DNA from: Meghimatium bilineatum
Taxonomy: Eukaryota > Mollusca > Gastropoda > Stylommatophora > Philomycidae
Assembly (NCBI GenBank): GCA_034231615.1
Contig: CM067317.1
Span: 15,777,073-15,841,072, forward strand
DNA: 64,000 bases
Direction: 5' to 3'
Numbering within the stretch: position 1 is the stretch's first letter; each line of letters opens with the position of its first letter. The notes beneath the pieces were generated by a model, which saw only the letters and a list, made by a program, of their open reading frames with translations, was not told where the DNA came from and made no database searches. Below, one piece after another: positions 43,301-51,448 of the stretch. The translations under genes were made by a program, and so were the position numbers.

Positions 43301-46300
43301 AAGAATTAGTGAAATATATAATATCCCAGCACTCGAATTCAGGTCTGCATTGATTACACAAAATTAATCTCATTTTTTGGAATGCTGATTTGGCTTGTGC
43401 TGTACTGCTCTTTATCTCATATGAGCATCTACCTTCTGATGTTGGCAGTGTGCCAAGATATTTCACTTTTCCAACCTGTTATTTTGTGTCATTAGTCATT
43501 ATGTTGCATCTTGGTGGTGTATGTCTCTTTGAGACAAACATTATTTCTGTTTTCTTCTTGTTTAAACCGAGGCCTTTATTTTCACTTTCGTTCACTACTT
43601 TATCTAACAAGGTTTGTAGTTCCTGTTAATTCCTGCGATCAGTACTGTGTCATCAGCATATCTCAAGTTATTTATATTGCATCATCCCACCATTATTCCT
43701 GGTATATATTCTATATTTTGCATAATATATTCTGTATACAGGGAGAAAAGATCCAGAGACACAACCTTGCCTGACACCCATTTCTATCTTTTGAAATATT
43801 CCTATAGTGTTGTTAACTCTCATCACAGCTGTTTATTTCCAATACATATTTGATACATGATGTGTCTACCTCTCCCTTTAGAAAGTTTTAAAAAGTGACC
43901 TAAAAATGTTGACTTTAGATGTGTCCAGTCAAAAATAAAAGATATCATGGATAAACCATAATGGAACACATTCCATTCTCTGGACTACACCCTGTTAACC
44001 AACCAGAGTGTTGGATACACTCTGGTTGGTTAACATGGTATGAGAACTATTGCAGAAGAAGAATCTACTTTTTTTTGTGTGAATACAAATCCAGACTTAT
44101 CTGAATGAACAGTAGAATGCTAGTATTAGCTTTAGACAGATTGGTCTAGTCATACTTTCACATGTGTCACACATATACACAAAAGATAGATTAAAATAAC
44201 ACAGGGAAGTATATAAATATATCATGTAAGAAAAAAAAAACATGGGGTGGGGGATGTATAGAGATTTTGTTCAGAGTATTTTAATATTTTAATTCATTTT
44301 TTTTCCAGACAAGAGGGTATGAGGAGTCCAAATGTATGACAAATGATACAGACTGCTCAGCACTTCCAGATAACTTAACCAATACATGCTTAGGTGATAG
44401 TACTCATCTCAGACATGTTAAAGGTGTAGATCCAACAAATACAACGAGCAAAACTGCTGATAATAGTGAAATCAGTAATAATGATGAGACAGATTCAGAA
44501 ATGCAGCAGAAATCAAGTGGTATGTTACAAATTACATTTGACACATATTAAATAACTTCTGCAGATTAGCAGGGGGGTGCAAAGGGTCTTGCATTGATCT
44601 CGTGCAGACCTAGGGTTAGCAGATAACCAAGATCTAAAAGCACCTTCTCATGGTGCACCCTGAAACCAGAAATACAGCTGCTCTTGCTGTATTCCTGGCT
44701 AACGCTTTTAGGCTCGTCTCCGTGGATTCTATAGATGGAATGAGAACTGCCTGCAGAGAGACATCTCCAAAACCTCTACACCATCACATCCAACATATGC
44801 ATGGCATCTGTGCTTTCTGACCTGGCTAGCTTAAACAGCAAAAACATTGGAGGGGTGGCCAATGTCAATGTTCCTAACATACAGTGATTTGTTGAGTATA
44901 CACCACATGTAAATGTTAACACATGCTGCAGAGCAGAGCTACAACGTCCCAGCACTAGACTGACTGGTGTAAGTGCTGTTCATGCTCGAGAACACACAAA
45001 AGCCAACATGTCCCATCACAATTGACCTCATTCAAAGTAGGAGTCATGACTCAAGTATTGGAACGCCAACATGAACACGCACTCCTGGGTATGGAAGAAA
45101 GCTTTGAATACAGCCCCCCCCCCCCCAATTGCACACAGGACAAGCACTGAGCAAATGTCGGAGAGCACATTGTTCAAATTTCTGATCAAAGCAGTTGCCC
45201 AACACTGGCCATACAGAGAGAATTGGGTTCAGTACCCAAGGGCCCACTGCAAAGCTCCTCGCCTGAGATTCGTATTTTACCTACCTCTTTGGGTAATATA
45301 CGCAATGGCAAAGAGTCAAAATACACGACCCTATCTGACAGTGGACTGGAAGGTCTTCTCAAGCAGATGAGGCGAGTCCTTGAGAAATGCACTGGTCAAA
45401 CCCCAGACCTGACTTGTTTAGCAAAGCAGAGCCTCGTCTAGGAAGGTGTATCAACCCTAAGTCTAATTCGACCGTCGCCGTTACCCAACACGGTTCATAT
45501 GGAGAAATTAGGTCTGGGATAGGGACGCAAAGGGTGGTAATGAAATGGTCTTCCTACACGAGGAACAGTTTGCTGGCTGCGAAGCGCCTCGTCAGAGGAT
45601 AGACAGACAATGGGTGACCCTAGCACAGTATGAGCTCCGCAGAGTCTCATCTCTCTCATGTACCAACCCCCCTCCCCAGTAGAAGGCTCCTCCAATAGGT
45701 ATTTCACCAAGCCAAAAGGTGAAGCCTTCTGGGTATGAAAGAAAGCTCATAAACCTCCCCACTGCACATAGGAAGTAAGAGCTAATCGCTCGTAATTCCT
45801 GAGGTTCTCAAACAAACAACAGATATTATCAACATCTCCCTTAACCTACAGTACCTGCAACAATATAGCTTTAAAAATCTATAGCAAACAAACAAACAGA
45901 TTAACAAGATGTAGTTCAGAGAATGCAATGAGTTGCATCATGTTTTACAGCTTGATATTTGCGCCTTTCATTCTGACACATCCAACTTCAGAATGGCTTA
46001 TGGGTCACTTTGACCCTCTTTGAGATCAGATAGCTAACTCTATCTCTTAAACCTCCTTAGTCACCTATTATGACATGCCTGGCAGGTAACACTGTAGCTA
46101 TTCTCTGCTCCCCTTTCAGAACTGGCAGCATACAAGCATTTACGGTAAATAACTAATTTGTACCATTAGGATGAATCGTAGAGAATAGTGAAATTGTAAA
46201 AATTCAAATACTACCATAAATGACTAAAATGTGCTCCGGCATAACAGGAAAACTTTAAGGCAGGTTACTGAGACAAAGAGTTAAAATCCAGAAACATGAA

Positions 46301-49019
46301 CACAAGATGGCTATCAAATTATGAACAGATCAGAACAAGTTATAATTCTATGCCTTAGAACAGGACACAACCAACTCCACAGTCACATGTACACAAAATT
46401 GATAAAACAGCCATGTGGACAGACACCACAGACTACAAAACATATACTTCAAGAATGTCCTAAATATGATGTGCTGAGACAAATATACTGGCTCACAGAG
46501 GCAACACTAGAATCACAGATTTATAGATTTCTGTATGAGCTACCACCAGTGAAGTTTATTCAGGAGAAAAAATTACAGATATAGACACACTTCACATGAA
46601 AGAAAGATGAACCTAATACATGATGTTTCTTTTATAAGCTAGGAGTAAGCCTGGCCAACACAGTTGTCAGACAAGAATCAAAACAAGAATATGTATCCAC
46701 CTATATTATCCATCTATATTAGCGCCGTTGGAATTACATCGGACACGCTCTGCGAATGGATACCGAAAGACTTCCCTGTCAAGCTTTGATGTGGTCACCA
46801 AAGGGCAAGAGAAAACGATGAAGACCAAAAGAAACTTTACGTAGAACTATTACAAGAGAGCGTTTCACCATCAGTATCAGAAACAATGAAGATCTAAAGT
46901 AAATTGCAATGAAACGAGAGACTTGGAAATCTATAATACCCGCCTCATGTGCCGTCTTATGAATAACTAACTAAGCTGTTATAGGGAAATAGTAAACAAT
47001 TCATTTGTGTACTGCTAACACAATAGCATACTCTTATTACATTCAGAACTTCAGTAACTACAGAGTGTCAAAGCCAAATGTCTTGTTGAACAATGAATAT
47101 CCTATTGATCAAGCAACACTTACCAATAACCAATGGAAGAACCGAATGCATACACTCATATACGGGTAATTGTTTGTAAGGGGGTGGGGATAGATTTATA
47201 AAAATTGTTTATGTATTAAAGTGAGAAAAACATAAATAATTAAAATGATCAGCACAGTAGATTGAGTTTACTTTTTTAACATGGTAGTCTTAAAGTGAAA
47301 AAGTAAATTAAAGCCAAATTAAGAAGTGATAACATTAAGCATTGAAGAGAGGCTCTTAAACATTATAATAAAAAAGATGTTATTTTTTTGGCCATATAAA
47401 GAGACATAATAGCATGGAAGAATTAATAATAGGTTTGATTGCTGGCAGCAGAGGTAAAGGCCGTCCAAGAAGGCGATGGATAAGATATCTCAGATTGTTT
47501 AAGCATGCCCCTCTCTGCGGCAGGTCATCTCGCCCAGAATTTTGAAGATTTCAGAAGACCCATAAAGAAGACTTTGTTCTGGAAAGAATGTCACCTGAAG
47601 AAGTCACAGCACTAGCACTTCTGCTTGGGTGTGATTAAAAATTTTACAATATCATATGACCTTACACTTGGTAGTCAATCTTAACTTATATTAACCAGGA
47701 ACTAAATTATTACCTGTTAGCTATGGTAATGCAGGGATCAAAAAAGAACTAAAACAGTTACAATACTAAAAATGTTCTTTTGTATATTTTCAGATTTGTC
47801 AACAGTCCATTCAGTCCTTAAATGGTTGTATGAGATCATTGTGATGAAGTTAAATTATTTCCTACATCCAAGATTCAGCCACTTCTTAATTGGAATTTTA
47901 GCAATCTGGGCTCTCATTCAAACTCAAACAGGTAGTTTTTATGTGTTTTAACACTTTTGCTTACCATACATTATTGTATATAAGCCCATCCAATAATAAG
48001 TTGAGGAGATGATTTTGGGATCCCAAAAGTGCACAAATTCCTTTTATAGACTGACATAGAAATAACGTAATAATACTGTGGAATCTCCTGATCATAAGAA
48101 TGAGTGGATATGCTAAATGGAAATTAACGCAAACTTTAGCAACCGTAATATTTATAGTCATTCCTTTCATTTGTCAGCAACAAATACTGTAGGGTTTATA
48201 CAAAAGAAAAAGAAGCCTTGGATTAGTAATAGCACATGGTCCAAAATTCAAGAAAGGAAACAAGCTAAAATGAACCTACTAGCAGCAACATGAACCACCA
48301 CTCAAGAACTCAGCAAACAACAATACAACCTAGAAAAAGAACTAAAGTCAAGCATTAAAAATGACAAACACCACATCGAAAATCTAACAAATGAAGCGGA
48401 AAACGCATCAAAAATAGGCGACAGCAGAACACTATGTAATATCATAAAACAATTAGGTTACAACGCATCAAGAACAAACATTCCTGTAAAAGACAAACAC
48501 GGCAAAACACTGATCTCAGAAGCAGAACAAAAATTAAGGTGGGCTGAATACTTTAACGTACTTTTGAACAGACCAATAATCACAAACATAAATGCACAAG
48601 ACCTGCAATCCTTGGCAACGGATCGACAGGCATGAAGAACTATGACATCCGCCCTAGGTGCCAAACTTGACAAAAGAGGAACTGACTGACTGAACCAGTA
48701 AAGTCCATAATTTATGTTTTAGATGGATTGATTTGAAGATCCATCTGTCCTGCGATTAATTTTAATCTATCAGTTTTTGTTTGTGCATCTTGATGGTTTT
48801 CACTAATTAATGCAAGATCGTCTGCAAAATCGAGGTCTTCTAGTGATGTTTGTTTATAGATATACATATTGTGAAATACTTGTACTCTTTATTTTGATCT
48901 GGTTTTTTTCTATACTATTTTTTTACTTTTCAGGTGATCCCGTTTCAAGCTTGGGTAATTTTGTTATTTTGTGGAGAATATTTCTGCAGAGGCTAGGCAT
49001 CTTGTCACTAAGTAAATAA
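31260..49019 (+). CDS. PEX26: PEX26 peroxisome assembly protein 26 gene, complete coding region
   Basis: PEX26 is a tail-anchored peroxisomal membrane protein. It docks the PEX1-PEX6 AAA ATPases that pull ubiquitinated PEX5 out of the membrane, so matrix import can continue. Seven exons join in phase: 31260-31378, 36974-37114, 41109-41211, 42702-42827, 44309-44519, 47794-47931 and 48934-49019. They give 307 residues; human PEX26 has 305. Recalled similarities run in order: an N-terminal helix with FDQCFNECKEI, then LGIQALAETDTW, CPPSIIQLCTLL, VEMWLKNPSNQ, and a C-terminal anchor FLIGILAIWALI (about residues 264-275) followed by a short DPVSSLGNF luminal tail. The middle (residues 164-233) is acidic, serine/threonine/asparagine-rich and unconserved. 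The gene is head to head with NISCH. The identity rests on remembered sequence and on the anchor position. Confidence 0.87.
31504..32394 (+). mobile_element. LINE W 3' portion, host of a MITE and of LINE Y
   Basis: YLGSLIRSNGDCYEES, broken RT C-terminal frames, and the 3' segment ATCATCTGAACATGACACTC also seen at 23560. It resumes at 33761 after the LINE Y insertion. PEX26 intron 1. Confidence 0.65.
31672..31939. mobile_element. Possible MITE with 11-bp inverted repeats
   Basis: The ends ATAGGTGTCAA (31672-31682) and TTGACACCTAT (31929-31939) are perfect inverted repeats bounding 268 bp of AT-rich, non-coding sequence inside LINE W. No convincing target-site duplication was found. Confidence 0.5.
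32410..33745 (+). mobile_element. LINE Y, 5'-truncated, with 15-bp target-site duplication
   Basis: 1336 bp between ATCTTTAGAGTTTTA at 32395-32409 and 33746-33760. RT motifs: WRKAIIVPIWKRKG, GVKQGCVLSPLLFITYMDHI, LLFADDQVLFHNSIKNL, then LPTLCYQCQIWTLD and KWYGHITRQK. A few stops only, so one of the younger LINE copies here. Confidence 0.93.
33850..34175 (-). mobile_element. LINE X-type 3' fragment, reversed
   Basis: The reverse complement matches the 27640-27980 fragment (GACAGTCAAGAAAACTAATG; ACGAGACAGAGTTGTGGAG). Confidence 0.6.
34176..35360. other. PEX26 intron 1 stretch, one unexplained open frame
   Basis: 34298-34537 is open for about 79 codons after a TTCTTTTAG acceptor-like site (…NPDNEYLLSNFFKTDSLHPL…), but it would not fit between PEX26 exons 1 and 2 in phase and matches no family I know. 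The remainder is unremarkable. Confidence 0.3.
35370..36600 (+). mobile_element. LINE V, RT to 3' end
   Basis: Frames read ESQCGFRKEHGTTDVIFAER, the DLYTAFINITK counterpart of the first RT aspartate motif, SVLAPTLFSFMFSAMF, KLFNLWWLQSKPKS, LLFADECALYVNSDADLQ, and INLQTKLKVYRVMVLLV. Several stops and frameshifts. PEX26 intron 1. Confidence 0.85.
36974..37114 (+). CDS. PEX26: PEX26 coding exon 2
   Basis: After CCCCAG the exon reads NHKLIEAATALGIQALAETD to SVDLCPPSIIQL, then TG|GTGAGT. LGIQALAE corresponds to VGIQALAEMDRW of human PEX26, and CPPSIIQLC to LPPKVLELC. Confidence 0.9.
37195..37400 (-). repeat. Old SINE B-like copy
   Basis: The tail CTTCTTCTTCTGCGTTTGCT and a body CACATCAGATTTCAGCATGC are recognisable; a related piece is at 40480-40610. 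Highly diverged. Confidence 0.5.
37699..37795. repeat. ~50-bp tandem duplication
   Basis: TGTTTGCGAGCTTGGGACAT … CAGCAGTTTA occurs twice in a row with few changes. PEX26 intron 2. Confidence 0.8.
37890..38070 (-). repeat. Dispersed repeat, reverse partner of 44555-44740
   Basis: GGTGCACCAC…AGCACC-type core with TTGGTTATCTGCTAA is the reverse complement of the 44555-44740 start. Identity unknown. Confidence 0.6.
38400..39717 (+). mobile_element. LINE Z (X-like) 3' portion with nested SINE B
   Basis: NNLRYADDTVLIAGSGQELQ, KVKYFGTLLISEG | SINE | KSSSEIKSQTAQAKSAFQKM, then IDAFEMWVYRRIGRTSWKEK and QIKYFGHNYRHDTLLK, ending GGCACTTGATGATGATGATG. The frame is unusually well kept over 141 codons near the 3' end. 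PEX26 intron 2. Confidence 0.88.
38721..38980 (-). repeat. SINE B copy nested in LINE Z
   Basis: 260 bp between TATCAGAAGGT at 38710-38720 and 38981-38991. Reverse orientation, with CTTCTTCTTC at its left end. Confidence 0.95.
39900..40400 (-). mobile_element. LINE 3' fragment
   Basis: The minus frame IEYTDMQKIKWFGHIMRMHH, with a preceding KCLRKAAGVTRLDRLRNKDI. PEX26 intron 2. Confidence 0.7.
40401..41108. other. PEX26 intron 2 end; decayed SINE B-like piece only
   Basis: 40480-40610 resembles the old copy at 37270-37400. Otherwise nothing recognised before exon 3. Confidence 0.35.
41109..41211 (+). CDS. PEX26: PEX26 coding exon 3
   Basis: Encodes TLLHAQVKEYLACHKIVEMW and LKNPSNQKRKQYSK. 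The entering C completes the TGC codon opened in exon 2. Acceptor AATTTCAG, donor GTACTT. Confidence 0.9.
41555..41800 (+). repeat. tRNA-like SINE C copy
   Basis: CTTGCCATAATGGTTGAGCT, TTTGTGCTCAAAAGG and GGTCACGGGTTTAAATC give A- and B-box-like elements. The body AGATCCCTGGGGATTGTCAC is shared with 3150-3410. PEX26 intron 3. Confidence 0.8.
42225..42490 (+). repeat. tRNA-like SINE D copy
   Basis: Head GTGTAATGCTAAGTCATTC and B box GGTTTCGAGTCC at 42270-42281, then ~200 bp of unrelated body. The head resembles common invertebrate tRNA-derived SINEs. PEX26 intron 3. Confidence 0.75.
42702..42827 (+). CDS. PEX26: PEX26 coding exon 4
   Basis: Forty-two codons, VVRTYAYHILCPTGSYG to ERAALLHLSQ. 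The acceptor TTCTGTTCCAG is strong. The donor CAG|GTCTTC is weak beyond the GT, but it is the only nearby choice that keeps phase with exon 5; GTAAAT at 42847 would be out of phase. Confidence 0.83.
42940..43900 (-). mobile_element. LINE Z (X-like) fragment
   Basis: Reverse strand counterpart of 38460-39110: GLNKKKTEIM-like, MTNDTK-like and CRNELEATEMWFLRRMMKIP. It fills PEX26 intron 4. Confidence 0.8.
43945..44065 (+). repeat. SINE 3' end carrying a perfect 18-bp hairpin
   Basis: CATTCCATTCTCTGGACTAC then a palindrome at 43994-44034 (arms GTTAACCAACCAGAGTGT, loop TGGAT), then GAACTATTGCAGAAGAAGAA. The palindrome replaces the usual CTGCTAATCTGCAGG. Confidence 0.75.
44309..44519 (+). CDS. PEX26: PEX26 coding exon 5
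   Basis: Seventy codons plus one base after TTTTCCAG. The sequence is hydrophilic and rich in Asn, Asp, Ser and Thr, with no recognisable domain. It is the flexible link between the folded N-terminal part and the anchor. Donor GTATGT. Confidence 0.82.
44555..45830 (+). repeat. GC-richer repeat of unknown type
   Basis: Base composition is clearly above the surroundings. GGGTATGGAAGAAAGCT at about 45088 and GGGTATGAAAGAAAGCT near 45731 bracket a ~640-bp internal unit, and the start recurs reversed at 37890-38070. Short open frames but no recognised domain; it could be the 5' region of a LINE such as V. Within PEX26 intron 5. Confidence 0.5.
45905..46145 (-). repeat. SINE B copy
   Basis: Reverse copy with AGATGTAGTTCAGAGAATGC, TTCATTCTGACACATCCAAC and TTTCAGAACTGGCAGCATAC. 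PEX26 intron 5. Confidence 0.75.
46250..46600 (+). mobile_element. LINE C-terminal fragment (RNase H type)
   Basis: EQVIILCLRTGHNQLHSHMY, CGQTPQTTKHILQECP and a QIYWLTEATLESQIYRFL end. Related to the tail regions at 4500 and 8700. Confidence 0.75.
46720..46975 (+). mobile_element. LINE 3' fragment of another lineage
   Basis: RNYIGHALRMDTERLPCQAL, then KGKRKR and RPKETLRRTITRERF, the ending of a widespread LINE type with a GRPKETWRRT motif. Confidence 0.7.
47340..47645 (+). mobile_element. LINE 3' fragment, same lineage as 6983-7745
   Basis: GRGKGRPRRRWIRYL-type frame and a 3' end TTCTGGAAAGAATGTCACC. PEX26 intron 5. Confidence 0.65.
47794..47931 (+). CDS. PEX26: PEX26 coding exon 6 (membrane anchor)
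   Basis: Encodes DLSTVHSVLKWLYEI, the basic approach HPRFSH and the hydrophobic FLIGILAIWALI. In human PEX26 the same position carries its transmembrane segment and a preceding basic PEX19-binding stretch. Acceptor TTTTCAG, donor GTAGTT. Confidence 0.9.
47965..48185 (+). repeat. Dispersed repeat, partner of 49384-49600
   Basis: Shares AAGCCCATCC, ATGCTAAATGGAAATTAAC, CAAACTTT and ATTCCTTTCATTTG with the second copy, in the same order and direction. Confidence 0.75.
48210..48870. mobile_element. Two LINE fragments joined in opposite directions
   Basis: 48225-48690 (+) is an endonuclease-RT linker (KQQYNLEKELKSSIKND, NIIKQLGYNASRTN, LRWAEYFNVLLNRP). 48700-48860 (-) reads TSLEDLDFADDLALISENHQ, the RT active site. 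PEX26 intron 6. Confidence 0.75.
48934..49019 (+). CDS. PEX26: PEX26 coding exon 7 and stop
   Basis: After TTTTCAG it encodes GDPVSSLGNFVILWRIFLQR and a short LGILSLSK end, then TAA. It aligns with the human C-terminus DPASPSSLHFLYKLAQLF. I see no canonical AATAAA within the next several hundred bases, so the 3' end is unplaced. Confidence 0.87.
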
Positions 49020-49184
49020 CAGAAAATCCAATTGTGATAAAATAACTGCAGTTCTTAAGTTACTATTTTCATGATAGAAAAACGTGACCATGAACTCGCT
49101 GGGGATTGTTATAAATGATGACCATAAACAACTCTCATGCTCCTATAAATATTTGTGATCATACACTGACTTGCTGGGTTTGTT

Positions 49185-49380
49185 ATCAATCATATGACCA
49201 TACTACTCGATGCAGTTGGCTCTTCCATTCCATATAGGGTCAGTAACCCAAAACCATGTTGAAGTCTGATGTGCCAGGCCAAATTATGCAGATATTGCAA
49301 CCAAGCTGTAAACCCTGACACAACGCATTCCATTCTCCGGACTACATCCTGCTAATCTGCAGGAGATTGAGAATATACCG
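49185..49380 (+). repeat. SINE B copy, 5'-truncated
   Basis: From AGTTGGCTCTTCCATTCCAT through CGGACTACATCCTGCTAATC to GCAGGAGATTGAGAA. Downstream of PEX26. Confidence 0.75.
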
Positions 49381-49383
49381 TTA

Positions 49384-49600
49384 AATTCTGAATATAAACC
49401 CATCCGATTGTAGGCCGATAACCTAACTATCCCTTCCCAAAAGTGGAGAAAGTCGATAGTCCGACTATAGACAGACATCCCCAACTTAACAAAGCCGGCA
49501 ATAATGAACTTCATCATCATAAGAAAGAACCGACATGCTAAATGGAAATTAACACAAACTTTTGCAACTCTAAGAAAATAGCATTCCTTTCATTTGCTTC
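49384..49600 (+). repeat. Dispersed repeat, partner of 47965-48185
   Basis: Begins AATATAAACCCATCCGATTG right at the end of the SINE B copy and ends near ATTCCTTTCATTTGC. Confidence 0.75.
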
Positions 49601-49904
49601 ACTCAAGTAACTTGAATGAATCAAGGAATGAAACCCGGGTGGCTACTGTATTCTGGATCAATATATCCGAAAATAATGAATACCCAAAATAATGAATACC
49701 CGGTAGGCTGACTTCCCTATCCATGACTATAGACGGTTTATGAGGTGGCGAGACTTTGGGGAACAAAGTTTTTCCTGAATGAATTGTCTGTGTTGGGTGT
49801 CTGAACGTTATGACGCGGAACAGCGCTAGTGAATAGTAATTACTACATAACTATTATGTCACTGGCTTCTGACAGTGACGTTTAAGTGGGAAATGATGAA
49901 AGGC

Positions 49905-50495
49905 AAGACAGCAAGATCACGTTTGTTTTTATAAGATACAGAAGAGTTTGAACTTTGTTCCTGGTTATGTTTACCATGTGGGGAGAATATGGTAATAAAA
50001 TAAACATAACAGAGGATTGTGAAATTGATCTCTTCTTCCACTAAATGTACAGTGGTTGGGGGAGGGAATCAATTACGGTGCAATTTTACTACAAAATGCC
50101 TATGATGTGTTGTGATTTGGAACCCGTTTCAAATCTTCTATAAAGAAAGATTACATTTTAGTCACTTATCTGAATGGCATCACATAATGTGAGGGAAACG
50201 TGGATTGGTTGAGCCGATTGAAATGGGTAGGGCCAGTAGTCCATCTTCAGCCTCAGTGGGCTGGACTAATTAACAGAATATACAGAGTACCAGTATGTAA
50301 CTACCGGTATTTGCCACCGAGTTCTCACAAAAATATTGCAGACAGTCATTCCCCGGCTTTGTTTTTAAAAGATACAGAATCAACAGTTTGAACTTAACAA
50401 CGAGTTTGAACTTTGTGTGACCTGTATGTTTACCTTATACAGTAATATAAACATGAGGCACAGCTCAGACGAGTTTCACTATTTATTTCTCTCCG
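49905..50495 (+). repeat. Direct duplicate of a ~140-bp segment
   Basis: 49905-50045 and 50350-50490 share TTGTTTTTA-AGATACAGAA, GTTTGAACTTTGT, TATGTTTACC and AAACAT. A third relative is at 14085-14150. Confidence 0.6.
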
Positions 50496-51448
50496 CCATC
50501 CCCCCAACACTGCCTAAGTAGCAAAGTTTTGGATGTCAGTTACATGTTTGTGCAAGACCGTGTTTGTGCAAGACCGTTGAATGTAGAAAAAGACCTCTGT
50601 ACAGAATTAATTAGGACTTCATTCTTTATGTTTCTGATTATTGTCTTGGTCCCTATTTATATACTTGGAGTCGCATGTTAAAAATTGGCAAGGCCGACCA
50701 ACACATGCACGGAAATACTCAAAATCTGCCTTTGATGTGTTTTTACATTTTCTGTACACAGGTCTTATAGCCTAGTAGACGGTCAGTAACTGTTGTAACA
50801 TTTGCTTTACCCAAAATGAAAGTGTGTGACAGTGTTTAGACTACTGGTAGTCGGTGTTTCCCTACACAAACAAGACTGGGCCTTGATGATAAACATGTGT
50901 TACTGGTAGATCAGCTTAGGCTACCATATTTCGTTTTTTCACAGACCATTACCGTATTTTGGTCAATATATAAAAAACGGTAATACCCATTGCTAAAAAT
51001 AGCATTTCCGGGGAAATTAAGCTCAGTAAAAATGGCGGGCATGGCATGTCGGAAATAACGATATAGACCTAGTAAGTGAGTTTTATCAAGAAATATCGGA
51101 GGTTTCGAAGGAAATATTGTATGATATATATAAATTAATGTAATTAGATGCTTAGCAGTATGGTAGTACGCTCTAGATTGTTGGAGAGCCCTAGTCATTT
51201 TATCCTGGCTTAATATATCGGGACATGTGAGTTGTCACTGGCATTTTTTTAAGTGTTTTTCTCCTTTTTTACTGTGATTTGGACGTAATTTTTTTTTTTA
51301 ATTTGATGTTACTCGATTATAAGACGAAGAGTATGAAGACATCTCTGTTTATTGTCCAAAAATTATCGGGTTATACACGGAATTTAACGACACAGAAGTA
51401 CAGTTGTTATTTATCATATCATACACTATTCTTTCCAGAACTGTTATA
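50496..51448. other. Spacer stretch with no recognised feature
   Basis: Nothing beyond AT-rich sequence and a short poly(T) near 51290. Confidence 0.35.

Noticed and set aside
45071-45602. Overlapping open frames of 70-99 codons
   Set aside because: They lie in a GC-richer repeat, overlap on both strands, and show no domain.
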